The position numbers and the translations under genes are program-made. Below, one piece after another: positions 32,879-42,232 of a DNA stretch of 49,301 bases. The notes beneath the pieces were generated by a model. It had not been told where the DNA came from. It made no database searches and saw only the letters and a program-made list of their open reading frames with translations. Every line of letters begins with the position of its first letter. The first letter of the stretch is position 1. The stretch is from an uncultured Oscillospiraceae bacterium. GTDB taxonomy: Bacteria > Bacillota > Clostridia > Oscillospirales > Oscillospiraceae. The DNA lies in NCBI GenBank assembly GCA_934589065.1, contig CAKTNN010000014.1:1-49301 (forward strand). The letters run 5' to 3'.

Positions 32879-34620
32879 GCTCTGATTCCTTTACTTTCCC
32901 GTAATTTCTGTTGAAGCAGCCGAAGGTCTTCATCCGACCCGGCGCTTTTGAACTGGTGGGCATCCCGGATCACCCGGATGCTGTCGTTCAGCGCCTGCTC
33001 CGATACCGGGTCGGTGTTCCGCTGGAGAATGCCCGCAATGTGGGCCATCTCCTCCCCGGTAAAGTCCGTAAGCCCTGTCAGGGTGGGCTCTTTTCCTTCC
33101 CTGCTCTGGTGCACCAGCTGGTCAAACACCCGGCCCAGAAGGGGCGAGGAGAAAATGTCCCCTGTTAAGTCCCCGGTTTCCTGAATCAGGCCCGGATCCC
33201 GCAGGCACAGGGCAATCACCGTTTCCTCTGCCATGGCAGACTTCACGTTTTCGTAGTGGATGGTGCGGCTCTTGGGCTGCCGGGCGATGGCAGGGGCCAG
33301 ATCAATGTGCTCCTGCTTCCGCTTCTCCTTGGATAGCCGCCGCTTGTAGGCCTTGCCTGTCTCCAGCTTCATGGCCTCCTGGCTGATGCCCGCCGCCTCC
33401 GCCGCCCGGGTTCCGTAGATTTCCCGCTGCACCGCCCCGGGCAAGGAAGCGATAAAGTCCGCCGCCTCGGCAATGAACTTTACCCGCTCCTCATCCTGGG
33501 TCAGGTCATATTTCTTTTCAATGGCCCGCAGCTGATATTCCACCCGGTTGGAGGATTCCTCCAAAAGGAGGCGGAACTTGTCTGCGCCAAACTTTTTCAG
33601 GAATTCATCCGGGTCTTTGGCGTCCCGCATTTGCAGCACCTTCACCTGCAGCCCCGCCTTTTCCAGCATGGGGATGGCCCGGCGGGTGGCGTTCTGCCCG
33701 GCATCGTCCCCATCGTAGATGAGCATCACCTGGTCGGTGTACCGGCTTAAGAGCACCGCGTGCTCCTCCGTCAGGGAGGTGCCAAGAGAGGCAACCGCGC
33801 AATCAAAGCCATACTGGTGCAGGGCGATGGCATCCATATAGCCCTCCACCAAAATCATATAGCCAAGCTTGGTCTTTTTGGAGATATTCAGGGCAAACAG
33901 GTTTTTTCGCTTGTTAAAAATCACCGTTTCCGGGGAATTTAAGTATTTGGGGGTGGAATTGTCCATCACCCGCCCGCCAAAGCCGATGACGTTGCCCCGG
34001 ACATCGATAATGGGGAACATCAGCCGGTTGCGGAACCGGTCGAAAATCCGCCCGTTTTTCTGGGAAACGGATACCAGACCCGCCTCCTTTAATTCCTGCT
34101 CTGTATAGCCCTTGGCAAGCATAGCATCCACAAGGCTATTCCAGCTATCGGGGGCAAAGCCGATGCCAAACCGGGTCAGGGTCTTCCGGGTCATGCCCCG
34201 CTTTTGGGCATAGCGCAGGCCCTCCTCTCCGGCAGGGGCATAGAGCTGGGAAACAAAGAACCGGGCCGCCTCCTTGCTCAGGGCCCACAGCCGCTCCTGC
34301 TGGCGGTAGCGGCTCTGGTACTGCTCGTCATCCGGCACCTCCATCCCCGCCCGCTGGGCCAGGGCACGAACGGCATCCGGATAGCTGAGCCCCTCGATTT
34401 CCATTTCAAAATTGATCACGCTGCCGCCCTTGTGGCAGCCGAAGCAATAGAAGATCCCCTTGTCCGGCGCAACGGAAAAGGAAGGGGTCTTTTCTCCGTG
34501 GAAGGGGCAAAGGCCAAAGAGATTGCTGCCGGAACGCTTTAAATTCACATACTGGCCCACCACCTCTTCAATGGGGTTGCGGGCCGCCAGCTCATCCAAA
34601 AATGCCGGTGGGAAAGGCAC
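32875..34620 (-). CDS. dnaG: DNA primase
   Basis: A 581-residue primase that makes RNA primers for replication. An N-terminal CHC2 zinc finger ([11 protein letters not shown] and [10 protein letters not shown]), then the RNA polymerase core with Toprim motifs ([29 protein letters not shown]), then a C-terminal helicase-binding region. I choose GTG 34620 because AAAGGAGGG lies 6 nt upstream. The ATG at 34638 has the site inside its own codons and only GGAAAG before it. Its stop overlaps sigA. Confidence 0.96.
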   Translation of the reverse strand: MPFPPAFLDELAARNPIEEVVGQYVNLKRSGSNLFGLCPFHGEKTPSFSVAPDKGIFYCFGCHKGGSVINFEMEIEGLSYPDAVRALAQRAGMEVPDDEQYQSRYRQQERLWALSKEAARFFVSQLYAPAGEEGLRYAQKRGMTRKTLTRFGIGFAPDSWNSLVDAMLAKGYTEQELKEAGLVSVSQKNGRIFDRFRNRLMFPIIDVRGNVIGFGGRVMDNSTPKYLNSPETVIFNKRKNLFALNISKKTKLGYMILVEGYMDAIALHQYGFDCAVASLGTSLTEEHAVLLSRYTDQVMLIYDGDDAGQNATRRAIPMLEKAGLQVKVLQMRDAKDPDEFLKKFGADKFRLLLEESSNRVEYQLRAIEKKYDLTQDEERVKFIAEAADFIASLPGAVQREIYGTRAAEAAGISQEAMKLETGKAYKRRLSKEKRKQEHIDLAPAIARQPKSRTIHYENVKSAMAEETVIALCLRDPGLIQETGDLTGDIFSSPLLGRVFDQLVHQSREGKEPTLTGLTDFTGEEMAHIAGILQRNTDPVSEQALNDSIRVIRDAHQFKSAGSDEDLRLLQQKLRESKGIRA

Positions 34621-34660
34621 TGTGCTCCCTCCTTTCATGCTTTCCGTGTATTATATCACA

Positions 34661-35674
34661 TCAGCCCCGGACATTCCAGCCGGTTGGGACAAAAATCTCA
34701 TTAAATTTCCAAACCGCGTAGTTATCCGTCATACCTGCAATGTAGTCGCACACCGTGCGCTCCATGCCGTCGAAGCTCAGCTGGGGCTGAAAATCCTCCG
34801 GCAGCTCCTCCGGGTGCTTTACATAATACTCAAAGAGTCTTTTGAGCATGGCCTTGGCCTTCCGCTCCTCCCCCTTGGCAACGGGATTGCGGTAGACCCG
34901 CTCAAACATAAAGCTGCGCAGGTCTGCCAGCGCCTTTTCCACCTGGGGCGTCATTTGAATCGCCCCGGCCTCCCGGGATACCCGGATTGTATCGCACACC
35001 AGGGTATTGATCCGATCCCGCTGGTTGTCTCCCAAAATACCGGCAATATCCCTGGGGATATCCTCCGGGGACAGGATTCCCGCCCGGATGGCGTCATCGA
35101 TATCGTGATTTACATAAGCAATCTGATCCGACCGGCGGACAATCTGCCCCTCCAGGGTTTCCGGGATATAGGGCCCGGTGTGGCCCAGAATACCCATGCG
35201 CACCTCGTTGCACAGGTTCAGTCCCTGCCCGTCCTTTTCCAGGCAGTCCACCACCCGCAGGCTCTGCTCGTTGTGGCGGAAGGGCTTGCCCCAGCACTCC
35301 GACAGGGCTCCCTCTCCGGCGTGCCCAAAGGGGGTGTGGCCCAGATCGTGGCCCATGGCAATGGCCTCTGCCAGGTCTTCGTTCAGCCCAAGGGCCCTTG
35401 TAATGGTTTTGGCGATTCGGGTGACCTCCAGGGTGTGGGTCATCCGGGTACGGTAGTGGTCGCCCTCCGGGCGGAGGAACACCTGGGTTTTATGCATCAG
35501 CCGCCGGAAGGCCTTGCTGTGCACCACCCGGTCTGTATCCCGCTGGAAGCAGGTGCGCACATCCTCCTCCCGCTCCGGCTCCGGCCTGGGCCGACCGGTG
35601 CTCTGGTCAGAAAAGGTTGCCAAAGGGTTAAGCCGCTTGTGCTCCAAGCGCTCCAATTCTTCCCGAACCGTCAA
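34661..35674 (-). CDS. dgt: Deoxyguanosinetriphosphate triphosphohydrolase-like HD protein
   Basis: A 337-residue HD-domain hydrolase that cleaves dNTPs to nucleoside and triphosphate. Metal ligands are visible: the HSKAFRRLMHKTQV region, RMTHTLEV, and GHDLGHTPFGHAGE. The likely start is TTG 35674 because AAGGAG lies 8 nt before it; a GTG three codons earlier overlaps that site. It is 40 nt upstream of dnaG, a common Firmicutes neighbour pair. Confidence 0.93.
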   Translation of the reverse strand: MTVREELERLEHKRLNPLATFSDQSTGRPRPEPEREEDVRTCFQRDTDRVVHSKAFRRLMHKTQVFLRPEGDHYRTRMTHTLEVTRIAKTITRALGLNEDLAEAIAMGHDLGHTPFGHAGEGALSECWGKPFRHNEQSLRVVDCLEKDGQGLNLCNEVRMGILGHTGPYIPETLEGQIVRRSDQIAYVNHDIDDAIRAGILSPEDIPRDIAGILGDNQRDRINTLVCDTIRVSREAGAIQMTPQVEKALADLRSFMFERVYRNPVAKGEERKAKAMLKRLFEYYVKHPEELPEDFQPQLSFDGMERTVCDYIAGMTDNYAVWKFNEIFVPTGWNVRG

Positions 35675-35729
35675 AACAATCACTCCTTGTTTGTATTTTT
35701 ATATCCCATGTCCGGTTATCAAAGCCCAA

Positions 35730-35858
35730 GATTGCCACACCAGCGTGCGCGCTGGTTCGCAATGACGAAAGGAGGGCTGCGGCTGGCCTGCAATGACGAA
35801 AGGAAGGCTGCGGCTGGCCTGCAATGACGAAGGGGTGTACGCGCTGGCTCGCAACAAC
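35730..35858. repeat. Palindromic repeat with 31-nt tandem extension
   Basis: Begins with the hairpin GATTGCCACACCAGCGTGC...GCTGGTTCGCAATGAC. It is followed by two near-identical 31-nt direct units (35760-35790, 35791-35821) and a third, diverged one, each starting CAATGACGAA. Between dgt and yigZ; nothing else is recognised in the gap up to 35961. Confidence 0.7.
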
Positions 35859-35961
35859 GCGCGGAGCGCCACCCTGCCAGGGAAGGTAACGTGCCCTGCG
35901 GTCGCGATGGCAAGCAGCGCGCCAATGTCTCCTCTTGGGTCGTGACATCCGGCTGCGCCGC

Positions 35962-36594
35962 TTACCCTCTCTCCACGGGGAAGGCCTTGTATTCCTGACC
36001 GATTTCCATTGCCTCTATGGTGCCGCTGGTCATGTCCCTCAGGTGGGTCAGGAAGGCATCCACCCGGCCCTGGGGGAACAGAACCTCCAATTCAATCTCC
36101 GCACCGTAATCCGTCTTGCGGATCAGCCCCTCAAAGGCGGCAACCGCCAGCTTCACCCGCTCGTAAAAGGGATAGGGGCAGGGTAAGTACAGCACCGTCC
36201 AAACCCGCTTCATGGATTTTCCCGCCGCGTCTACGGCGATCTTTGCCCCCTTGGTATAGGCCCGAACCAGGCCTCCCGCTCCCAGGAGGATCCCGCCAAA
36301 ATACCGGGTGACCACGCACACCACATTATATAGCTCCTCCCTTTGGAGCACCTGGAGCATGGGCATTCCGGCGGTCCCTCCCGGCTCTCCGTCATCGGAA
36401 AATCGGACGGCCCCATCCCGGATGATATAGGCCCAGCAATTGTGAGTGGCATCGTAGTGCTTCTTTTTCATTTCCTGGATTTTCTCCAGGGCCTCCTCCT
36501 CGGTTTCCACAGGCCAGATGTGCCCAATAAACCGGGATTTTTTCTCTACAAATTCATCCTCCCCAAGGGCCGTGGGAACCAGATATTCCTCCAA
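35962..36594 (-). CDS. yigZ: YigZ/IMPACT family protein
   Basis: A 210-residue two-domain protein. The N-terminal IMPACT domain contains KKSRFIGH, DDGEPGGTAGMP and VTRYFGGILLGAGGLVRAY; the C-terminal half is a ferredoxin-like domain of the EF-G domain IV type. Bacterial YigZ has no firmly known reaction; a link to translation or proline peptidase regulation has been suggested for relatives. The start is TTG 36594, 3 nt after the hflX stop, with AAGGAG about 12 nt upstream. Confidence 0.93.
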   Translation of the reverse strand: MEEYLVPTALGEDEFVEKKSRFIGHIWPVETEEEALEKIQEMKKKHYDATHNCWAYIIRDGAVRFSDDGEPGGTAGMPMLQVLQREELYNVVCVVTRYFGGILLGAGGLVRAYTKGAKIAVDAAGKSMKRVWTVLYLPCPYPFYERVKLAVAAFEGLIRKTDYGAEIELEVLFPQGRVDAFLTHLRDMTSGTIEAMEIGQEYKAFPVERG

Positions 36595-36597
36595 AGG

Positions 36598-37866
36598 TCA
36601 GCACTCCTTTATTACATAATCCCGGAGACGACCGTAGAGAATGTCATCCAGGATGGCATCGATTTCTATTCCCTCCGGGGTATAGTCCACAGTGTTGACC
36701 TTTGCCCCGGAATGGAGCGTATCCACCTGACCGCCCAAGGCGTAGGGCAGCCGCAGCACTACATGGTGCCGGGAATGGCCCAGGGTAACTTCAATCAGCT
36801 TTAAAAGCGATTCCATGTTAACCCCCTTGGAGGCGGACACGGCAATCACGTTCTCCCCTGTGGGGATCTCCTCCCGGCTGACCAGGTCTGCCTTGTTGTA
36901 GCAGTAAATCACCGGCGTGCCGGGCTTTGCCAAAGAGGCAATCAGCTTATCCACAACGGCAATGTGGTCTGCCCGGTTGGGGTCTGCCGCATCGATGACG
37001 TGGAGCAGCACATCGGCATACTCCAGTTCCTCCAGAGTTGCCCGGAAGGCATCCACCAGATGATGGGGCAGCTTGGAAATAAAGCCCACGGTATCGGAGA
37101 GAATCACATCCAGATTATCCGAAACCTTTAATTGCCGGGAGGTGGTATCCAGGGTATCAAACAGCCGGTTGTTGGCAGGGATACCCGCCCCGGTGAGCTG
37201 ATTTAAAAGGGTGGATTTTCCTGCATTGGTGTAGCCCACAATGGCAACCACCGGCACGGAATTCTTCATCCGCCGCTCCCGCTGGACGCCCCGCACCTGG
37301 CGCACCTGCTCCAATTCCGCCTCCAAACGGCTGATCCGCTCCCGGATGTGCCGCCGGTCGCTTTCCAGCTTGGTTTCGCCGGGGCCCCGGGTTCCGATGC
37401 CGCCGCCCTGCCGGGAAAGGCTCTGGCCCATGCCGGATAGACGGGGCAGCAAATACTTATACTGGGCCAGCTCCACCTGGAGCCTGCCCTCCCGGGTTCT
37501 GGCCCGCTGGGCGAAAATATCCATGATGAGGGCGCTGCGGTCCAGCACCGTAACCCCGATAATCTCCTCCAGCGCCCGGATATTTCCCGGGGAAAGCTCG
37601 TTATCAAAAATCACCATGGTAGAAGCCGTGGCCTCCACCAGCATCCGAACCTCCTGCGCCTTTCCCTCGCCAATGAAGCTGTGGGAATCGGGCGTGTGCC
37701 GGTTTTGCAGCATTTTCCCGGTGCAGAAGCCGCCGGCGGTTTCCAGCAGCGCTTCCAGCTCCTCCAGAGATTCTTCCGTTGCCGTCTGCTCCTGGGTAAA
37801 GCAGTCGGCATTGAGTCCAACCAATACGGCCCGCTCCTGGGCAGGCCCATCCATTCTTTCTTCCAT
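36598..37866 (-). CDS. hflX: GTPase HflX
   Basis: A 422-residue ribosome-associated GTPase, known to split stalled 70S ribosomes. An N-terminal HflX domain (SFIGEGKAQEV, NELSPGNIRALEE), a coiled linker with GGGIGTRGPGETKLE, then the G domain: G1 GYTNAGKST, G3 DTVGF, G4 NKAD. ATG 37866 has AGGAGG; an in-frame ATG 19 codons upstream lacks one. It forms a small operon with yigZ. Confidence 0.96.
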   Translation of the reverse strand: MEERMDGPAQERAVLVGLNADCFTQEQTATEESLEELEALLETAGGFCTGKMLQNRHTPDSHSFIGEGKAQEVRMLVEATASTMVIFDNELSPGNIRALEEIIGVTVLDRSALIMDIFAQRARTREGRLQVELAQYKYLLPRLSGMGQSLSRQGGGIGTRGPGETKLESDRRHIRERISRLEAELEQVRQVRGVQRERRMKNSVPVVAIVGYTNAGKSTLLNQLTGAGIPANNRLFDTLDTTSRQLKVSDNLDVILSDTVGFISKLPHHLVDAFRATLEELEYADVLLHVIDAADPNRADHIAVVDKLIASLAKPGTPVIYCYNKADLVSREEIPTGENVIAVSASKGVNMESLLKLIEVTLGHSRHHVVLRLPYALGGQVDTLHSGAKVNTVDYTPEGIEIDAILDDILYGRLRDYVIKEC

Positions 37867-37890
37867 ACAATCCTCCTGTGGTTCCCGTTT

Positions 37891-37920
37891 AGTATACCAC
37901 ACACCCTGGCAGCAGAGCAA
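37891..37920 (-). promoter_or_regulatory. Promoter of hflX-yigZ
   Basis: TTGCTC (37915-37920), 18-bp spacer, TATACT (37891-37896). It abuts the rpmE terminator. Confidence 0.6.
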
Positions 37921-37958
37921 CAAAAAAATACCCGCACTACGAGCCGTAGTGCGGGTAT
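37921..37958 (-). terminator. Terminator of rpmE
   Basis: A perfect 13-bp stem (37928-37940 with 37946-37958, 5-nt loop) followed on the minus strand by TTTTTTTG. Confidence 0.95.
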
Positions 37959-37968
37959 CAAAAGCATC

Positions 37969-38169
37969 TTACTTCAGGCCGAAACGCTTGTTAAAGCGAT
38001 CAACACGTCCACCGGTGTCAACCAGCTTCTGCTTGCCGGTATAGAAAGGGTGGCACTTGGAGCAGATTTCAACACGAATGTCCTTCTTGGTAGAACCGGT
38101 CGTGATGACGTTACCACATGCACAGCGGATGGTGGTCTGTTCGTAGTTAGGATGGATACCTTCCTTCAT
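37969..38169 (-). CDS. rpmE: 50S ribosomal protein L31 (zinc-binding type)
   Basis: A 66-residue ribosomal protein. [14 protein letters not shown], and [21 protein letters not shown] are diagnostic; the Cys set marks the zinc-binding form. ATG 38169 is preceded by GAGGTG at normal spacing; an ATG six codons earlier contains that site within its own codons. It is monocistronic with its own promoter and terminator. Confidence 0.97.
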   Translation of the reverse strand: MKEGIHPNYEQTTIRCACGNVITTGSTKKDIRVEICSKCHPFYTGKQKLVDTGGRVDRFNKRFGLK

Positions 38170-38235
38170 TTCTTTCACCTCTTTCATATCAGTTAAAGGG
38201 CATACTCGCCCCTAGCAATCTTAAATCGCCTGAAT

Positions 38236-38264
38236 ATAATAGCACAGGGCTTATAAAAATGCAA
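38236..38264 (-). promoter_or_regulatory. Promoter of rpmE
   Basis: TTGCAT (38259-38264), 17-bp spacer, TATTAT (38236-38241). Confidence 0.75.
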
Positions 38265-38313
38265 GTCCTTTTTTGCGTTTTTCTAAAAAAATTCTCAGGC
38301 GGCTTTCTGCCGG

Positions 38314-39537
38314 TTAAAACGCCCAGTTGCCGCCCCGGAAAATGGGCTTTACGGAGCCGTCGGCGCACAGAGCATCGATATTCATGGTGTCGCAGCCGAT
38401 CATAAAGTCCTCGTGGATCATGGAATCGTTAATACCCAGAGCCCGGCACTCATCCAGGGTCTTATTCTGGAAATCCTCGATGGTATCGGGGAAGCCCATG
38501 CCCAGGGCCAGATGGCAGGCAGCATTCTCGTCAAAAAGGGTATTGTAAAACAGCAGGCCGCTTTCGGCAATGGGGCTTGCCTGAGGAACCAGAGCGCACT
38601 CGCCCAGGTAGGCAGCGCCCTCGTCCATGGAGATCATGGATTGCAGCACGTCCTCTCCCTTGGCGGCGTGCACCTCTACGGCCTTGCCGCCTTCAAAGCG
38701 GATGGAGAAATCCTCAATGAGGATGCCCCGGTAGCTCAGGGGCTTGGTGGCGTAGACAATGCCCTCGGCCTGGCCCCGCATGGGGGAAATGAAGCACTCC
38801 TCCGTGGGGATATTGGGGTTAAAGAAAATGCCGCCGATGGTCTTCTCTCCGCCGCCGCAGAATCTGCCCTGGGGAATCATGCCCACGGTAAAGTCCGTGC
38901 CGTTATCGGCAGTGTAGTGCAGCTGCTTGATGTGCAGGCCATTGAGGTAATCGCACCGCTGCTGCAGGTCGGCATTGTGGGCTTCCCAGGCGGCGATGGG
39001 GTCTTCCGTAACCCGGGATGCATCCAGGATGGCCTGCCACAGCTTTTCCACTGCGGTGGAGGTGCGCATTCCGGGGAACACCTTCTGGGCCCAGGCCTTT
39101 CCGGGGACGGCGGCAATGCACCACTGCTGCTTGTTTTCCAGCTGATCCTTATAGGGCTTGAGAATGGGGTAGCTCATTCGCTTTGCCTTGGTCAGCTTTT
39201 CCATATTGATGCCCTTCAGGCCGTCGGGGTCTTCGGAAATCAGGTGAATCCGGGCGGGCACGGCATCCACATAGTGCTGCTGCCGGGCCTTCTCCCACTC
39301 CTCCACCGTGCCCAGCGTGGTAACGCTGCGGTAACGGGTGTGGATTTTGGTCAAAGGCTGATAGTTCCACTCCACGCATACCTTCTTGGCCTTGGCCTTA
39401 TAGGCCTCCTCCACCACCAGCTGGACAAACTCCGGCTGATCCAGGTCTGCATAGACAAGAACCTCCTGCCCCTTCTGGACATTCACGCCGCTTTTTACGA
39501 TCAGGCGGGCATATTCCCGCAAAACAGTTTTTTTCAT
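38314..39537 (-). CDS. M29 family aminopeptidase (AmpS/PepS type)
   Basis: A 407-residue two-metal aminopeptidase that removes N-terminal residues from peptides in the cytosol. Probable ligands are visible in order: TEECFISP, LGECALVP, DENAACHLALG, and HEDFMIGCDTMNID. The length is normal for the family. AAAGGAG precedes ATG 39537. It is followed by a weak hairpin and T-run around 38285-38312. Confidence 0.92.
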   Translation of the reverse strand: MKKTVLREYARLIVKSGVNVQKGQEVLVYADLDQPEFVQLVVEEAYKAKAKKVCVEWNYQPLTKIHTRYRSVTTLGTVEEWEKARQQHYVDAVPARIHLISEDPDGLKGINMEKLTKAKRMSYPILKPYKDQLENKQQWCIAAVPGKAWAQKVFPGMRTSTAVEKLWQAILDASRVTEDPIAAWEAHNADLQQRCDYLNGLHIKQLHYTADNGTDFTVGMIPQGRFCGGGEKTIGGIFFNPNIPTEECFISPMRGQAEGIVYATKPLSYRGILIEDFSIRFEGGKAVEVHAAKGEDVLQSMISMDEGAAYLGECALVPQASPIAESGLLFYNTLFDENAACHLALGMGFPDTIEDFQNKTLDECRALGINDSMIHEDFMIGCDTMNIDALCADGSVKPIFRGGNWAF

Positions 39538-39589
39538 GGGTTTACTCCTTTTATATTATTGTAGAGGTTTGCAGGGCGCTGCGCCCTGC

Positions 39590-39768
39590 GTCATTGCTTT
39601 CCAGCGCGCACGCTGCGCCCTCGTCATTGCGAACCAGTGCGCACACTGCTCCCTCGTCATTGCGAACCAGTGCGCACACTGGTGTGGCAATCTCGCGGCA
39701 GACTGACCGCGACAGGTATTACGCCAGGATTCCCACGGAAGTGACATCGGTCACTGCCTCGAAATGAC
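39590..39768. repeat. Palindromic repeat with 33-nt tandem units
   Basis: Three units of GTCATTGC plus about 25 nt start at 39590, 39623 and 39656 (33-nt period, the last two nearly identical). The third forms the left hairpin (GAACCAGTG/CACTGGTGTGG) of a two-armed element whose right arm (GGATTCCCACGG...GTGAC/GTCAC...AATGAC) ends at 39768. It fills most of the 390-nt gap between the aminopeptidase and the next gene. Confidence 0.75.
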
Positions 39769-39866
39769 GCCGGTATATTGCATGCCAGTGCACGCCCCCG
39801 CTCCGGTTTCCCTATACTACCAGATTTTGGCGAAAAGGTCAATATACCTAAGCTTACACCCGGATA

Positions 39867-39895
39867 TTGCAATTCTGTCCCGTATCCATTATAAT
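39867..39895 (+). promoter_or_regulatory. Promoter of the homocysteine methyltransferase-like gene
   Basis: TTGCAA (39867-39872), 17-bp spacer, TATAAT (39890-39895); likely drives the three-gene run to birA. Confidence 0.7.
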
Positions 39896-39927
39896 AATTC
39901 CCAGGACATGAAAAGTGAGGGACTGCC

Positions 39928-40803
39928 ATGCTTACTACAGAAGAATTTCACGCCGCTCTGGGTACTTCCACCTGGCTGCTGGACGGTGCTACCGGCTCCT
40001 GGCTGCGAAAAAAGGGAATGCCCCGGGACTGCTCCACCGAGGAATGGGTGCTGCGAAATCCGGAGGTTCTGGTGCAGCTCCAGCGGGGCTATGCCCAAGC
40101 CGGGAGCAAGATCATCTACGCCCCCACCTTCCAGGCCCAGCCCATTGCCCTGGAAAAAATCGGCCTGCAAAACCATTGCGAGGCCATCAACGCCCAGCTG
40201 ATTGCCCTGACCCGCTCCGCCGCTCCGGAGAGCCTGGTTGCCGGTGACATTGCCACACTGGCAGCCTACTGCGACAGCTGGGATCCGGACAATTTTGACC
40301 TGATGGTGAAAAACTACCGCTGCCAGATCCGCGGTCTCATCGATGGCGGAGCTGACCTTTTGGTGGGCGAGACCCTGCTCTACCCCCAGGAGGCAGAGGC
40401 CATTCTCACCGCCGCCCAGCTGGAAGGGGCCGGTGCCACCATGATTACCTTTACCATGCAGTCCGGCGGCTACCTGTTTGGCGGACAGGATGCCGGCCCG
40501 CTGATGAAGCAGCTGGAGGACTGGGGCGCTGCCGCCGTGGGCTTTAACTGCGTGGGTGCCGACGACATGACCCCCTACCTCGTCAGCAAGCTCCGCCGGT
40601 TTACAAAGCTTCCGCTGATCTGCAAGCCCAACGCCGGAACCCCCGTGATCAATGACCAAGGGATTGCGGAATACCACCTGGCGCCCGAACCCTATTCGGA
40701 CATCATGCTTTCCTGCAAGGAAAACGGCGCTCAGCTTTTGGGCGGCTGCTGCGGCACGGAGCCCCGGCATATCGCCTGTCTAAAGAAAAAACTGCAAGAA
40801 TAA
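39928..40803 (+). CDS. Homocysteine S-methyltransferase family protein
   Basis: A 291-residue barrel enzyme like MmuM or the N-terminal module of MetH. Zinc ligands are the Cys in GFNCVGADD and the pair in GGCCGTEPRHI near the end; the start LLDGATGSWLRKKGMP is family-typical. It would transfer a methyl group from a donor (S-methylmethionine, or a corrinoid/folate partner) to homocysteine; the donor is not determinable. GTGAGGGA precedes ATG 39928. Confidence 0.87.
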   Translation: MLTTEEFHAALGTSTWLLDGATGSWLRKKGMPRDCSTEEWVLRNPEVLVQLQRGYAQAGSKIIYAPTFQAQPIALEKIGLQNHCEAINAQLIALTRSAAPESLVAGDIATLAAYCDSWDPDNFDLMVKNYRCQIRGLIDGGADLLVGETLLYPQEAEAILTAAQLEGAGATMITFTMQSGGYLFGGQDAGPLMKQLEDWGAAAVGFNCVGADDMTPYLVSKLRRFTKLPLICKPNAGTPVINDQGIAEYHLAPEPYSDIMLSCKENGAQLLGGCCGTEPRHIACLKKKLQE

Positions 40804-40818
40804 CAAGAGGAAACCGAT

Positions 40819-42231
40819 ATGAAAAACCGTATTCATTTTTACGTCTCCCCCAAAAATGCATTTGTCTGGCTGATGGCCCTGCTTCTGGCGGCCTCTGCCA
40901 TCAGCAGAATTATGCTCTTCCAATCCCTGCCTCACCCCGGCAATGTGTGGTGGCATTTGGTGCTGCCGGTGGCAGCCACGGTGCTGTATGCCCTGATTAC
41001 CCTTTTGCAGGGGCAGGAGCAATTCTACAAAACCGCCATTCCCGTGTGGATGCTGGCTCTGTTTGCCGCCGTGTGGTCAAAGGATTCTCTGCAGGGGCAC
41101 GCCATGGTGGCCCTGTTCTGGATTGCCATGTTCTTCTTTGCCTTCCTGTATACGGATATCACCTCCGGGCTCCATGCCCACCGGGTCTGGCTTCTGCTGC
41201 CCATTATGCTCACCCCTCTGGCAGCCATTTACTACTATAACCGTCAGGCCATTTTCCTGAAGGATTGGCCCAGAGTGATGCTGCTGCTGCCCAATACGCT
41301 GCTGTTTCTGGGCTGCACCCTGCTGGTTTTCGCCATCCGCATTCATCCCGCCGGAGAATACCACCCCACCTGGGGCGACCGGGTAGACGGGCGGCGCATC
41401 CGCTCCCTGAGCCCCACCTACCAGATGATTCCCTACATTATGGTAAACCGCACGGGGGCTGCCAACCTTTTTGAAGAGCCCTTTGAAATCACCGCCGCCG
41501 AGCGCTACATCCGCCAAAAGCGCCGGGAGGGGCTGACGAACTTCGGCCTCATCCATGTATTCTTAGCCTGCTTCTGCCGGAGCATTGCCAAGTATCCCGG
41601 GGTAAACCGGTTTGTTGCCGGTCAGCGGATCTTCTCCCGGGGAGAGGACATCCAGTTCTCCATGACCGTAAAAAAGGATATGTCCACCGATGGGGAGGAG
41701 ACGGAAATCAAGCTCCACCTCACCCCCCGGGACACTGCCTACGATGTCTACCGGAAGATGAACGAGGCCGTGGTAAAAGCAAAAAACACCCCTGCCGACG
41801 CCGCCGTGGACAATGTGGCCTTTGGCCTGACATTGCTTCCGGGGGTGTTCCTCAAGTTCTGTGTGTGGTTCCTCAAAACCCTGGATTACTTCGGGCTGCT
41901 GCCCAAGGCGCTGCTGGAGGTCAGTCCCTTCCACGGCAGCATTTACATGACCTCCCTGGGTTCTCTGGGCATCTCCCCGGTGTATCACCACCTGTATGAT
42001 TTTGGCAATCTGCCAATATTTGCTGCCTTTGGCTGCAAGCGCAGAACCATGGAAATTCAGCCGGACGGCACGGTGGCGGAGCGGAAATATGTGGATTTCC
42101 GGTTCACCCTGGACGAACGGACGGTGGACGGCTTCTACTATGCTTCGTTTATCAAGTATTTCAAGCGGCTGTTCCGTCACCCGGAGGTGCTGGATCAGCC
42201 CCCGGAAGAAATCGTAAAGGACGCTGACTAA
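40819..42231 (+). CDS. Membrane protein with acyltransferase-like (CAT/E2 fold) C-terminal domain lacking the catalytic His
   Basis: A 470-residue protein. The N-terminal 180 residues hold about six membrane helices. The C-terminal part resembles the chloramphenicol acetyltransferase / 2-oxoacid dehydrogenase E2 catalytic fold: GDRVDGRRIRSLSPTYQMIPYIM at its start, a SLGSLGISPVYHH segment, and LDERTVDGFYYASFIKYF near the end. The fold's catalytic motif is HxxxDG; here the His position is Glu (DERTVDG). It may thus be non-catalytic or use another chemistry. It lies 15 nt after the methyltransferase gene and 1 nt before birA, so one operon. Confidence 0.7.
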   Translation: MKNRIHFYVSPKNAFVWLMALLLAASAISRIMLFQSLPHPGNVWWHLVLPVAATVLYALITLLQGQEQFYKTAIPVWMLALFAAVWSKDSLQGHAMVALFWIAMFFFAFLYTDITSGLHAHRVWLLLPIMLTPLAAIYYYNRQAIFLKDWPRVMLLLPNTLLFLGCTLLVFAIRIHPAGEYHPTWGDRVDGRRIRSLSPTYQMIPYIMVNRTGAANLFEEPFEITAAERYIRQKRREGLTNFGLIHVFLACFCRSIAKYPGVNRFVAGQRIFSRGEDIQFSMTVKKDMSTDGEETEIKLHLTPRDTAYDVYRKMNEAVVKAKNTPADAAVDNVAFGLTLLPGVFLKFCVWFLKTLDYFGLLPKALLEVSPFHGSIYMTSLGSLGISPVYHHLYDFGNLPIFAAFGCKRRTMEIQPDGTVAERKYVDFRFTLDERTVDGFYYASFIKYFKRLFRHPEVLDQPPEEIVKDAD

Positions 42232-42232
42232 A

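Noticed and set aside
39590..39690. CRISPR-like tandem array
   Set aside because: The 33-nt units are contiguous without unique spacers, and no cas genes are near; it is a tandem duplication of a palindromic repeat.
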